From: Carex sylvatica
Taxonomy: Eukaryota; Streptophyta; Magnoliopsida; Poales; Cyperaceae
Length of the DNA stretch: 32,383 nucleotides
Assembly (NCBI GenBank): GCA_964058845.1
Contig: CAXKVR010000304.1
Span: forward strand, 1-32,383
Direction of reading: 5' to 3'
In this document: positions 1 to 12,188 of the stretch, in pieces
Layout of the letters: each line of letters opens with the position of its first letter
Position numbering within the stretch: position 1 is the stretch's first letter
Position numbers and translations under genes: made by a program
Notes under the pieces: generated by a model
Told to the model about the DNA's origin: nothing
Seen by the model: only the letters and a program-made list of their open reading frames with translations
The model's database searches: none

Positions 1-234
1 AAGAAATTATTGGTTGATCCTGGAGCAATCACTAAACCGGTTCCATCACACTCTGTAAAGTGGGCTCAGATTAAAGAACAAGACACAATTCACAAACAAA
101 GGCCTGGTTACCAACGGTCACCGACACATTGGTCCTACTCGTCTTTGAAATAGTGCCTAGTGTATGTAGACTTGTAATTGGAGTATCCTATGATCTTTCA
201 GTCCGCATTGTCTGCATTAGCTTAAAGGATGCTT
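1..234. other. Left-edge intergenic DNA
   Basis: I see no open reading frame, splice pattern or repeat that I can name. It could be the flank of a gene outside the window. Confidence 0.4.
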
Positions 235-382
235 CTTTTGAGTTAATACATATAGACCGTCCGATTTTAAACGGAGCCCATCTGAACCCCGCCTAAAACA
301 TAGGGATCTTTAATATTAGTGCAGATCTAATTCGCACGAACCATGAATCTGATCGGACGGTCCATATGTATTAAGTCAAAAG
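235..382. mobile_element. Foldback MITE-like element upstream of gene 1
   Basis: Two 31-bp arms (235-265 and 352-382) are inverted copies with 29 of 31 positions matching. Each arm starts CTTTTGA and ends GACCGTCCGAT. The 86-bp loop is unrelated to the arms. I see no clear target duplication, so the exact ends and the superfamily are open. It lies about 100-250 bp upstream of the likely transcription start of gene 1 and could have contributed promoter sequence. Confidence 0.6.
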
Positions 383-479
383 ATTCCTTTTTAAGTTAAT
401 GCAGAGGATACGAATTAGTTTTGCACACATCCCACTAAACTTGCAGTAAATCCGAACTAATTCAATAATAAAGGGATTT

Positions 480-1425
480 GGCGGGACGTCGCTTTTGTTA
501 AATAGTTTCTCTCTCCTCTCTCTCTCAACCGGAGCTCCCCATTTCTCTCTGTAGAGCTACTGCTTGATCGAGTAATAAAACCGAAGAATTAATAAAAAAA
601 AAAATTAATCGAGTCACTTCTCTGTCGCTCTTCGGTCGCGCCACATTCGCTTGCGCTCGAAGCACTAGATCTCGTGTGTTAGGTACGATGGCGACGTCTC
701 GCTCTTTCTCTTTCTCTCTCTCTCACTCGTGTTGTCAGTATTGGTGGAGAGGTTTAGATCCCTTCTTCGAGATACCTTTCAACCTGCATTTTAGTTGTAG
801 ATGGTATTGGTATTGGTTACAGTCCGGATCAATTGCTATTGCATGTAGATTTTGTTGAATTTTGATTTCAGTCTCATAGCGATATTCAATACTGGGAGGT
901 ATGCAATTTTCTCTTCGATTGTACTCCAATCAAAGGTTCATTTTGGTTATTGAATCATTTCTATTTACAAATTTTCTGTCCGAACTTATCATTTTGATTT
1001 ATCCGCTAAGCCAAAAAAAAAAAAACCCGGAGGTTTCTTCTCTAAAGGGGAGCGATTTGATAGTCGCTTTTGTCCTATTTGTGAACAGTTATACTTGCAT
1101 TTTTTGATCTATTTATTTTATGTTTTAATATTTTGGGAAATCATAACCTATTATGTATACTGAGTAGGAATGTGTGACATCATTACAGTAACTCCAGAAA
1201 ATAGGTTTATTTATAATCTGTTTTCTTCTATTACATATTTTATCTTCTTGGCTCCTTCAATAAGTAAAAATGCTCAGATGAACAAAGTACAATTATTGAC
1301 AATTTTCTTTTCTATAATCTTTTTCCGTAGGGTACTAAGCTGTACTTCATCCTTTGCACATGGGTACAGGTGATTAAGGAGATCCATTTTGCTTTATAGC
1401 AGCTGATTAGCTTGATTAGAGAAAA
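480..1425 (+). promoter_or_regulatory. Probable core promoter and 5' leader of the C2/coiled-coil gene, with a likely leader intron
   Basis: A TTAAATA stretch near 498 is followed by CT-rich tracts (about 507-529 and 698-724), a common pattern around dicot transcription starts. A donor-like AG|GTACGA at 681-688 and an acceptor-like TTTTCCGTAG ending at 1330 would remove an intron of about 650 bp. That intron would also take out an upstream ATG at 688, which otherwise opens a 57-codon upstream frame. The splice sites are read by eye, with no transcript support. Confidence 0.4.
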
Positions 1426-4400
1426 ATGTCAAAGGTTCACAAATGGAAAGTTGAAAAGACAAAAGTTAAAGTGGTTTTTAGATTGCAATTTCATGCCACC
1501 CATGTAAGCTCTCCCTTTAATCCCATTGCTTTTACTTAATATTATCTAAGCACATGGTTTGCCTTTTGGAGACTGATTTAATGTTCTAAAGTAGTTTTGT
1601 AGTAACCATTATATGTTCTTTTAGAATTCTTTTCTCATTTTGTTTGTTTGAACATTAGTAACAGTTTTTTTTTTTTTTTATTAAAAGGCCTAGTAACAGT
1701 TTAATTGTGCAATTCGGTTGATGGCTCTCCACATGGTTTTTTGTTCCCTTTAGATTCTTGTCTTCCTGTTTAAGCTCATACAAAAGTTTTGACCTTTTGT
1801 TATAAATAAAAAGCAATGTATAAGCTTCAATTAACATAAGTTTTAACTGATGCTTTGGTGATTAGATGCAAAGCAAGAAGTATTTATATGATATAGCTTT
1901 TCTTGCATGTGTAAATTTGAATTTCCTCATTGTTGCACTGTGTTCCAGTTATTGTGAATTTGCTCATTGTTGTGTTATTTTGGACAAAGCTCTTCACAGG
2001 AATCAACAAACCATAACTAATTTTTGGTTGACATGTAGTCCATTCTTGTTAAATGTATTGATGAACCTACTGGTATTTATGGATTCCTTGTTTCAGATAC
2101 CACAGACAGGATGGGACAAGTTATTTTTGTCATTCATCCCAGCTGAGACGGGAAAAGCAACTGCCAAGACAAACAAAGCCAATGTCAGAAATGGCAATTG
2201 CAAATGGTCTGATCCCATTTATGAAGCCACTAGGCTCCTTCAGGATGTCAGAACCAAAAAGTATGATGACAAGCTTTACAAGCTCGTTGTTGCAATGGTA
2301 CTCCTCTTTTTGACCCAACCTGTATATTGTTTGGTTGAATCTTTTGTTCCAATAAAAGACTTAGCTTCCAATTAGCCAAAATATTTTGTTCTATTAAGAG
2401 AAACTTCTTTGTTGATATTTTGAGAGACATGGGTAAATTTATATTTTTCAAACATTTTCTGCCATGAAATCTGTAAGGAGCAAAATAGAACATTCAAAGC
2501 AGCCAAAAATTTACAATTTGGCAATACCAACCCATTGGGTCGAAGGAAGCGAACTGTACTGGTTGGCTGACAAGTTGGGTCCAATAGGGTGCTGTCCTTT
2601 CTTTTAAATGAAAAAAAGAATGCTGTGGACCCACCTGTGAGCCATTGCCACTTATCTACACCTACTCTCTTGACTTGTGGGGTAGACTGTTAGATGATGA
2701 ACCAAGAAAGAAAATAAATAATTATGGGGACATCTCTGGACAAAGTATCTGCAGCATCAACTATTTACTATTCATTGGTTTCTTTTGGTTTTAAAGTTAA
2801 AAATTAGAAATTTAAATAACAGGGTTCATCCAGGGCTAGTATTCTTGGGGAGGCTGATGTAAACTTAGCCAAGTTTGTAGATGCCCTGAAGCCCTCCACT
2901 GTTGCATTGCCTCTTCAGGGCTGTGATTCTGGGACAATTTTACATGTGAGGATCTCTCCTTTTCTCTCATGGAATTTTCTTTTATAAATCGGTTGTTCTT
3001 CTCTTTTCTTAGCTAATTAAGTTTGAGCCTGGTACATTTTCCTTTCAGGTCACTGTGCAAATCCTAACTACCAAGACTGGTTTCAGGTTGTTCTTTAACC
3101 TAAATTAATGCTTACCTAGTTCTGAACGCATCATCTGTTCTTAGCAATCTACTTGCTCATGTAGTAGATACATGTAGTAAATTAATGCTTATCATAAACT
3201 TTGTGATTTATGGAGGCATCATCTACTTACATGTACTTATTTAAATGCAAAGTTTCATGTCAATTAATGTAGTGCCTAACAAATGGTCCTTTCTTGCAGA
3301 GAATTTGAGCAACAAAGTGTGAAGGGGTCTCATGCGGCATCTAGTCATGGAATTAGTGAGCCCGTTGAGATTGTAGGTCCCTCTTTAGATGACAAGGTAT
3401 AACAAAATTTTACGGACATCTAGTAGATGCATGTATTTTATTAAGTACAGTATTTTTGGCCTCTTATATTCAATGTCTCTCCATTGAAACAATTACAATT
3501 GTTACATTGTATTGACCACCCAATATTAACAGAAATCAAGTACATTAAAAAAAAAAAAATGGATGGACGAATCCCAATATTATAATTCTTCTTTCCTACC
3601 ATTCCATAAAATTCTTGATTAGTCTGCAAAATTTGCTGCCTATCAACTAGCAGGAACTTTAAAAAATGGTTCTCTTATTTTTGCTCGTTACCAAAACAGA
3701 TTAACGTGAGAACCAGACTAAGAGAAACCGGTTACATTGAGCTTCCCTCGGTTGAAGAAGCAACGGAATCAATTGAAGATGGAGTTGATGGTTCATCCCA
3801 TACTTCTGACAGCCTCCATGCTGAAAAGACAGAACTACCTCTCTTCCCTCTCCCTCATAGCCTTGACAAGACCGGAAAAAACGACTTGAATCCCAACCGT
3901 CTCTCGACCCAGGGAAGCAATGACTGGACTCATGGTTGGGCCTCAGACTTCTCGGACAACAATGACTTGACATTTGCTTATGAAGAGAATAACCGGTTAA
4001 GGGTTAGACTGGAGGTGGCTGAGTCAGCTTTTCTCCAGTTGAAGTCTGAGGCCAAGTCTTTGCAGATGATCACTGATGAGCTCGGGGCTGAGACCCAGGC
4101 TATGGCACGCCAGCTAGCTCTCGAGCTTGACTCAGGTCAATCCCTTGTCAGAGAGGTATCATCTTTAAAGGCCGAGTGTTCTAACTTGAAGAGGGATATC
4201 AGTGAACTGGAATCTGCTAAATCCTCTTGCCAGGTTTTGGATACTGGATCTGCTAGCCTGTTAATGCTGGTTGAGAATAAGGTGCATGAAATCCGAGATA
4301 GAGCATGTATGGGTATGTGTGCTGCTACTGATTTCGAGGTTCTCTTGCGAGCCATTGGAAACCTAAAACAGGGCTTGAGAACCCGGGATGGATCAGATTG

Positions 4401-7400
4401 GGTGATAAATCAAGAGGACCCCTTAACAAAGAAAGAAAAAATGTGTGAGTTGTTGCAAAAGCTTGAGGAATCAAAAACTGAAAATGAACTATTGGTGAAA
4501 AAAATGAATCAAATGGAGAGGTACTATGAGTCGTACATCCACCAACTGGAGGAGAGCCACAAAGAAACAGTCAAGGAATTAGGAACCCTAAGAGATGATC
4601 ACTCCTCCCATCAGTACACAATTTCTCTTCTCCAGTCCCAGATCGAGAAGTTGAATGAAGAAATGGATGACCTGATGGTGAGGTCTGTAGAGGATAAGAA
4701 GGGGCTGGAGATTCTTAACAAAGAGCTAGAGAAAAGGGCAGTTGCATCAGAAAACTCACTTAAGCGGGTACGGCAGAACTACACCGTGGCAGTAGACCGA
4801 TTACAGAAGGATCTCGAACTTCTGTCTTTTCAGGTCTTGTCTATATATGAGTCCAATGAAACCCTAGCTAAGCAACCATTTGAGCATTCTGATTCCAGCT
4901 TAAATTTGAATTCGGATCCAAACCTGGAAAAGGTGTCTTTAGGCAGGTCCCACTCAAATAATCAGATCCATATGAATGGGGAGTTAGAAGAAGAGAGGAG
5001 CAAAGAAATTTCAAGATGCATTGGGATAAATACGCACACAGAAGATGAGATAGTAGCCATATATGTGACTATGGTCCAGTTGGACTTTTTCTCGGAGCTA
5101 CTGATTGGAGCTGTGAACAGTGCAAATGATGGGGTGATTAGAGCAAAGAAAAGAACACTCGAATTGGAAATGGAGTTGCATGAATCAAACAAAAGTTCAA
5201 AAGGGACTGAAGCAAAATATGTATCAAAGTGTGATGATCTAGCAGTTCAAATTCGAATTTTGGAGGCCAAACTACATGACCTAACTGAAGAAAGAGATAA
5301 CCTGAAGGGCTTGTTTATAGAAGAAAGCACACAGAAGGGGAGACTTGACGCTGAAAATGGTGCTCTGAAAGAAAAGATTAACAAGCTTAACGAGGAGAGG
5401 GAACTGATGGAAAGAATGAAGCTTGAGTATGGTGTGAAGTTGAGAGATGCTGAGTTAGATCTAGATTCTTCTAGAACAAAACTGGATTTCTCGAACGAGG
5501 TTATCGATACCCTCCAGAGAGAGTTGCAAGATGTGACAGAGAAGCATAAGGCCACGTTGGAGGTCGACGAAATACAACGGAGAGAAAACATGGAGTTGAT
5601 GGCAAAATTGAAGTTGCTGGAAGTTGGGTTACAGCAAGTAACTGATGAGCGGAAGTCTTTAGTTCAAAATTTGAAAGAGTCGAGCATCATGGGAGAAGAG
5701 CTTAAAAAGATTCAAATGAGTCTTTTGAAATGTGAACAGGATAAGGCAACCCTCCAGGATGAGTTGCGAGCTTTACTCAACACAAAGGTTGCCCTTGAGA
5801 GTTCGCTGATGAAGGCGGAGTCTGAGATACAAGAGGTAATTGGGAAGTTTAAGCTTAGCCAGGAAACAGAAGTTATGCGGGAACAAGAGAACAGGAAATT
5901 ACTGTCAGAACTGGAGTTAAAGGAAGTAGAACTTCAGCAAGCCACGTGTGAAATCCGCAATCTCATGCAAAGGCTACAAGATACTGATGGTATTGGTGAA
6001 GAACTGGAGAGGACTAAAAGGAATCTCTCCAGTTGCCAAGAGGTTAATAGGTCACTGGAAAGTGATTTAAAGAATTTGCAGAAAGTGAAAACCAATATGG
6101 AAAATTCATTAAAAAAGGCTGAATCGGATCTAGAAGCTTCCAACACAAAGCTAGAGTTGTCAATTAAAGCTGTTGAAAAGCTGGAGGGAGAGTTGATAGA
6201 GGTGAGAGAGAGCTGCAGTATTAGCTCAGAGGCTGAGCATGTACTTGAAAAGACTAATGCGGAGTGCCTTTCTAAATTGGAGTCACTGGAAGCCGATTTA
6301 GAGCTACTGAGGGGCAAGAACTTGGATATTATCCAGAAGTCCGAAACAGTTAAAGAGGAACTCAAGAGAACTAAAGAAGTGAAGAACGACCTGGAAAACA
6401 AGATAGAGGTATTACGAGAAACAAATGTTGTTCTTCGAACTTCCTTACAGAAGTCTGAATCTTATCTAGAAGCTTCCACAATAAATCTACAGATTTCGAG
6501 CAGAACTATTGAAAAACTTGAAAATGAAGTAGAGGAGGTAAGGGAGAAGATCAAAATCAGCTCAGAGGCTAACAATGAGTTGTTGGCCAAGTTGGAGTTG
6601 CTGGAAGGAGAGTTACAGCAAGTAGATGGAAAGAGCCGAGATCTTACTTTGAAACTGGAGAGTTCTGACATTGTCAGGGAGGAGCTTGAGAAAACTAAAA
6701 TCAAGCTCATTTCTTGTGAAGAGGAGAAGAGAAATTTGGAAAATGAGCTGAGGATTATTCAAGGGAGGAAGGTTGAATTAGAAACTTCATATACACGGGT
6801 TGAAGCAGACTTAAAAGATTGCACAACTAAGCTGGATTTTTCAGAAGACGTTATCCAAAATCTACGGCAAGAGATGCAAGAGGCCATTCAGAGATTTGAA
6901 AAAGAGAACTCGAAATTGCTATCAAGATTGGAGTTTATTGAAGTTGAATTACAACAAGCCATGGATGAGTGTGCCCATCTTACACTAAAAATACATGAAG
7001 CTACTGGTGCGAAAGAGGAGCTTGAGAGGAAGAAAGAAATTTTGGAGAACGAGATAATCAACTTGAATTCAAATCTGGGTGAAGCAGATAAACATGTCCA
7101 TATGGACAAGGGAATGTGGGAGGAACTTGAATTAACTGCAAGTGATCTTGCAGCGAAGTTGGAGGAGAAGGAGAAAGAGATGATTTTGTTTTTTGAGGAA
7201 AAAACTAAGCTGAGAGGAAGAATAGTGGAGTTAGAGAAGGCTAATATTTCAATGCAACATCTAATACAGCGCAATGAAGAAAATCAGAGGGAGAGAGAAA
7301 CTGAATTTGAAAATCGGTTGTTGGTTGTTCTTGAGGGATTGATTGCGAGTGATGCTGAATCCAGCTACATGCAATGTCAGTTGCGGGAACTGTGTTCTCA

Positions 7401-10400
7401 ACTTGATGCATCCAGAAATGAAATTGAAAATGTTGGTTATAGCCAAGAGGATAAAATTTTGCAGCTCCAAGAGGAATTGGAATTTTTACAACTTTCAAAA
7501 GAAGAAGCAGAGATTTTGAATCTAGTGCTCAGATCTAAATTGGAAGAGCAGCATTCTATCATATGCAGATTGAACGAATCAAAAACTGAATTAGGGGGTT
7601 TGAGAGAGAATCAAAGGGAGCTCACCCGTAGGCTATCAGAACAAACCCTAAAAACAGAGGAGTACAAGAACCTGTCAATCCACTTAAAGGATCTGAAGGA
7701 AAAGACAGACAATGAGAGCAGCAATCAGGCAACTGAGAAGCGGGAAACAGAATCGCTTCGAATTGTGTTTATAAGAGAACAATACGAATCAAAAATACAA
7801 GAATTGAAGAACCAGATAGCTGTCTCAAAAAACTATGCCGAAGAAATGCTGATGAAATTGCAAAACGCACTTGATGATGTCGAAACTGGGAAGAAGAATG
7901 AGATTGCTCTTGCAAAGAGGATTGAGGAACTCTCCATCTCACTTTCTGAATTAGAGGCTGAGATGCAGTCGCTACGAACTGATAGAAGAGAGCTAGTCAG
8001 TGCGTATGATAATTTGAAGACTGAATTAGAGTGTACTATTCTAAGCTTTGATTGTTGCAAGGAAGAGAAATCAAAGCTAGAGACATGTTTTCACGAGTGC
8101 AATGAGGAGAGACGAAAGATAAAGGTCGAGCTTGATCTGGTCAAACGGCTGATGGAGAACATGGTATCAGCAGAAAATGGAAATGTTCATCCTGGTGTTA
8201 GTAACGGAGGGTCCATAGAGCAAATTCTGGGAGGTGGCAATGGTGTGTTGAATGGCAATGATAGAGGTGTTACAGGTGTTAATGGGTGTACGTCTCCTGT
8301 TGGCTCTACCCTAAGTTCACAAATACCCAAGGTAATCGTCATGTATCAGTTTATATTAGTTTTATTTATAATATCTGATTGGGTTCTCCTTTTGTGCATT
8401 TCGCCAATAATGTATGATGTTTGCAGTCAATTTCTAGTTGTCTGCAAATAACAATCAAATGTTAGATGACTCTTAAAAGAAAAGCAATCAAATTTTAGAT
8501 CAATGTGACGAACATTATATTTTAAGGAAAATATTGACAATGTTGCCCCCACCTCTAATAAGCCTTTTTCCTGTAACTCCAAACGAGCCCAATCTGGCTC
8601 AATAGTTGTGTGCCTGGTTTGATTGGTAATGAAGTGTTCTAAATTAATTTAGTGTCAAAAGATCTGGGCCAGTTTAGTGACTGTTACTTGAGTAAAGATT
8701 TGTTTAATTTTTTAGGCATATATGCTAGCTAGCACGAAATGGTCAAATACAATAACATACTGCTTGTAGTTTTTGAAACTTTTTTGTTTGTTTGTTTGTT
8801 TATGAGATTAATATAATCTGTTGTTTGACAGAACTCAACATTAGCAGCAGATGAGACTACAAAAGTTGAACTCTTTGAAAAGCACCAAAAATTGAAGTTA
8901 GGATTGAGCCTTTTTCAGAAAGAGGTAAAGTATTTTTCTCTTTTAAGCTAGAAACACTTCTTATTGTATATCTTGAGAATGTCAGAATATCATGTATACC
9001 CCTGCAAAATGATGAGTATCACTGAAATTATATAGGAAATATTACATGGCCTACAAAATTGAGGTATACTACATTAAATTTTTGTTGTATATAGGAAATA
9101 TTACAAATGTTAGGTATATCCTTATGTTTTGCAAACGATGCCCAAGTACATTGCATTCACAGTTTATCCCTGCAAAGACGTGGAAGTAATGATTTGGGCA
9201 TCTCTAAAGAAATCTGGTGTAGAATACATGTGATAAGTTCTAATGATTTACGCATTTTTAAAGAAATCTGGTGAGAAGTATCACTGAAATCATATAGGAA
9301 ATATGGCATAACCTACAAATTTGAGGTATACTACAAATTAAATTTTAGTATTATATAGGAAATATTACAAAAATTAGGTATATCATTGCTTATTTTTCCC
9401 TAACGATGCCCAAGTTCATCTCAATTACAGCTTATCTCTGCAATGACGTGGAATTAATGAGTTGGGCATTTTTAAAGAAATCTGGTGTAGAGTGCATGTG
9501 ATATGTTTTAATGTTCTGAGCATGAAAATGAAATTTCTCATTTTGCAGACTTACGCCTGATGATTGGATTTTTCTATGCTATACATGAAGTTTCTCATTT
9601 TGCATGCAATAATTGAACTGATGGAAGGGTATTAATCTTAATTTTACATAATTTACATTTGTAGCTCGAGAAGTTGAAGAAGGAGAACCTCTCCTCTCTC
9701 CTTCCTCTAGAAGCTGATGAGATTGAGCCTTCTCTTCATGGTCTGGAGAGAGCCTTATCACAGCTCGACATGGTAAATTGCATTTTTTTTTCATTCAAAC
9801 AAGCAGATGAGATTTACTTACTTTTCTTTAAACTTCAAATTAACTTTCTGTCAATTTTGAAGGCAAATGAACATTTGGGGAGTATATTCCCTTCGTTTAA
9901 AGAGTTGGCAGGCTCTGGAAATTCCTTGGAGAGAGTCCTAGCCTTAGAACTGGAGCTTGCTGAAGCACTACAAGAAAAAAAACGAACTGATACAAGGTTC
10001 CAGAGGCACGTTATATGAATTCCAAACCTTCTCTAATTTTGTATAATAGGCGAGCTGACCACTCTACCCAGCCCGTAAAAGTTGATAAACCTGAACTTCC
10101 TGTTGTTTCTCTTTAGTTCTGGATTAAAATAATATAAAATTAATATCCAGCTATATATTTTACCTAAAATTCTGTCATTTTGGTCCTTAACTTCTTCAAC
10201 TTGACTTCCTGCATTTTTCCTAAGAATTGTTCTGAAAGGATGGAATGGTATCTCATGGAATAGAGGCTTAACCCCAATTAAACTTTGCTAGTAAATCTTA
10301 ATTAGTTATTGTTTTCAATTTGTTTGGTGGAACAGCTCGTTCTTGAAGCAACACAATGATGATGAGGCGATATTCCAAAGTTTTAGGGACATAAATGAAC

Positions 10401-10570
10401 TTATTCAAGATATGCTCGAACTAAAGAAAAGGCATGCAACAGTTGAATGTGAATTAAAAGAGATGCATGGCCGGTACTCACAGCTTAGTATCCAGTTTGC
10501 TGAGGTAGAAGGCGAGAGACAGAAGCTGATGATGTCACTTAAGAACCGATCACCTCGCAAATCATGTTAA
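1426..10570 (+). CDS. NT-type C2 domain / long coiled-coil protein (At1g22060-like, myosin-heavy-chain-related)
   Basis: Ten coding exons: 1426-1503, 2097-2297, 2823-2945, 3049-3086, 3300-3396, 3700-8331, 8832-8924, 9665-9772, 9863-10005 and 10336-10570. They join in frame to 1,915 residues. Residues ~5-150 form an NT-C2 (EEIG1/EHBP1-type) domain: it opens MSKVHKWKVEKTKVKVVFRL, with GWDKLFLSFIP and a LHVTVQILTTKTGFREFE end. These domains usually bind membranes or partner proteins. Residues ~180-265 are acidic, Ser-rich linker. Residues ~270-1690 are nearly continuous heptad coiled coil. A Gly/Asn-rich patch (~1670-1720) precedes a conserved C-terminal block with FLKQHNDDEAIFQSFRDINE and FAEVEGERQKLMM. 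Exon 6 alone encodes 1,544 residues. The length is close to Arabidopsis At1g22060 (about 2,000 aa from memory) and about twice that of its shorter paralogs. The function is unknown; scaffold or tether is inference. All introns are GT-AG except perhaps the last. The start is the first ATG of the conserved N-terminus. Confidence 0.9.
5490..7070 (+). repeat. Internal coiled-coil repeat array within exon 6
   Basis: Five degenerate units of roughly 100-123 residues cover protein residues ~775-1300. Each has the pattern LExLExELQQ, then EELExTKxxLxxC, then LExEL, then a KAExxLxxSxxKLxxS segment. The LELQQ-type blocks start near nt 5608, 5908, 6274, 6592 and 6928. Such spacing suggests lengthening by in-exon tandem duplication. 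Unit boundaries are approximate and were read from the protein. Confidence 0.65.
9015..9520. repeat. 262-bp tandem duplication inside intron 7 of the C2/coiled-coil gene
   Basis: Unit 1 (9015-9276) and unit 2 (9277 to ~9520) share AGTATCACTGAAAT, ATATAGGAAATAT, GAGGTATACTACA, CGATGCCCAAGT and AAAGAAATCTGGTG in the same order. They are diverged by scattered substitutions and small indels, so the duplication is not recent. It accounts for most of this 740-bp intron and carries no reading frame. Confidence 0.8.
10006..10335 (+). other. Last intron of the C2/coiled-coil gene, apparent GC-AG type
   Basis: The conserved protein block needs exon 9 to end ...TTC CAG AG and exon 10 to begin C TCG TTC TTG, giving FQSSFLKQH. 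That puts the donor at AGAG|GCACGT, a GC donor, with a normal AACAG acceptor at 10335. An in-frame GT alternative nine bases upstream (ACAAG|GTTCCA, exon end 9996) would also join correctly but would drop three residues (R-F-Q), two of them (F-Q) in the family-typical block. The only GT after 10005 and before the stop (CAC|GTTATA) puts exon 10 out of frame. Confidence 0.6.
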
Positions 10571-11080
10571 TTACGCCATCTCCATGTACTTCTTTGTAAA
10601 TATGAGTATTAGACCGGGAAAATAACAGTTTCAGAGAGAATGAGGCAATTAATATGTAGCTCGAGGATTGTAATTTCTGGGGGGGTGTTCATAGCGATAT
10701 ATAGGAACTTTTTTGCTGTGTTTTGGACCAGAAATTGTTTGTATTATCATTTTTTTTTTCTCTTTCTTTTTTGTGTGTTTGTGACGAGGAATATCCTCTT
10801 TAGCTTTCCATCTAATATGGACGATCGAGGAAGAGGTGGTGTTTCTTTTAACCCCCTTCTAAAATTAGTAAAGTGAACATTACAAAAATCCAAGACAAGT
10901 GCAGGGTTCTCAGCAATTGATCTCTGGGGATTTTTGTATATACATCAAAATAAGATAGCCTTTTTTTTTTTTTGTTTCAAATGCCCTTAGGCGTTATCAT
11001 TAAAAACCATCCTCATTTTACAAGAGAATGGTAGGGGTATCCAGTTCCTGACATAAGAGAAGTCTAATCCCTGTTACATG
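10571..11080 (+). other. 3' flank of the C2/coiled-coil gene
   Basis: This probably holds the 3' UTR. I see no canonical AATAAA close to the stop codon; a TTTGTAAATATG stretch near 10596 is the nearest U-rich element. No further gene is visible. Confidence 0.4.
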
Positions 11081-11434
11081 CAGGGGTGGATCCATGTGGA
11101 ACTAGAGGGGTAGCTGTCTCTCCTGAATTTTGAATTTTAGTGGTGATTTATCTACTTTGATCGACTCTGTCTTTTTCTGAAAAAAATTTTGTCCCTCCTC
11201 TGAATGTTTAATTTGTAATTCGACTTAAATTTAGGGCTAAAATTAAAATAAATTTCTTGAATTATGATTGAAAATTAGAATTATACGTTAGATCATTTGA
11301 AATTACAAGTCAGGGTATTGAAAAATATAAGTCAAAACACTATTTTTTTTTATCAAGTATTCAATTAGTTAATGAATTTAAACTCGATTTGATAATTTTT
11401 TGATCCCCTGACGAGAATCTTGAATCCGCCCCTG
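11081..11434. mobile_element. hAT-type MITE (354 bp) with perfect 8-bp TSD
   Basis: The terminal inverted repeats begin CAGGGGTGGATCCATG on the left and CAGGGGCGGATTCAAG on the right (read inward), matching at 13 of 16 positions. The element is flanked by the direct repeat GTTACATG at 11073-11080 and 11435-11442. An 8-bp duplication with CAGGGG-type ends is characteristic of hAT elements. The interior is AT-rich and codes for no transposase, so it is non-autonomous. It sits between the 3' ends of two convergent genes. Confidence 0.9.
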
Positions 11435-11544
11435 GTTACATGCTCCTTTTATTCTAGTGTTACAAAATAAGATAGCTTCTACCAAAGATCTTGCATCTTT
11501 AGAAAACACAAGGATATGTTATTCCATTTGTATATTTCTAACTT

Positions 11545-11968
11545 GATTAAACCTAACGTGTTCTTATGTTCATCAAGTTCTTTTGTGAACTCAACTCTAA
11601 ACTATTTCAAGTTGATTCTAAATGATAAATCCAAATAGTTGAAACCCATATGCTTCATATAAGTGATGCATCTACATATAAAATTTATAAAATTTTAAAC
11701 TAATTTAATATAAAGTTAAGTGGTCAAAATTAAAAGAATTATAAATTAATTTTAATGTACTTGTTTTTTGAACGTTTTTTTACCACTTGACTTTTATATG
11801 AAAATAGTTCAAAAATTTAAAACTTTTGTATATAAATACATCACTCATAAAATAGAATTTAAATGGTTTAAATTTGTCGTTTGAAAGTCAATATAATATG
11901 TTTTAGAGTTAAGTTTACAAAGAGACTTGATGAACTTTGGTGAACTTAAGAACACTCTAGTTCTACTC
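11545..11968. mobile_element. Diverged copy of the GAGTAGAACTAGGGTG foldback MITE family
   Basis: The element is palindromic along its length. Its right end matches the family tip (AAGAACACTCTAGTTCTACTC) and it keeps the internal landmarks GTGATGCATCTACAT and TTGACTTTTATAT. The left end is degraded. It is the same family as the copies at 14547, 15557, 16081 and 24205, and clearly older than the 16081 copy. Confidence 0.75.
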
Positions 11969-12188
11969 TTCTAACTTTATCAGACACATTCTGACATAAC
12001 CAAAATAAAGTGTTTTTCTGAACGGTAAAATAATGTCACGGAAACTAAATGGTAAAATATCAGGAAGAAAACAACGCAAAAAAATCTAAAAAACCGAGCA
12101 ATCACAAATATATATATTTAATCGAGTGACCTAATAATAACTACACATAATATGATTATACGAAGCACTTAATCCCATTTCATCCAAA

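Noticed and set aside
8332..8451. In-frame extension of the large exon past 8331
   Set aside because: A GT donor at AAG|GTAATC and an in-frame exon at 8832 continue the family-like coiled coil. The extension is hydrophobic and ends in a stop, as expected for intron sequence.
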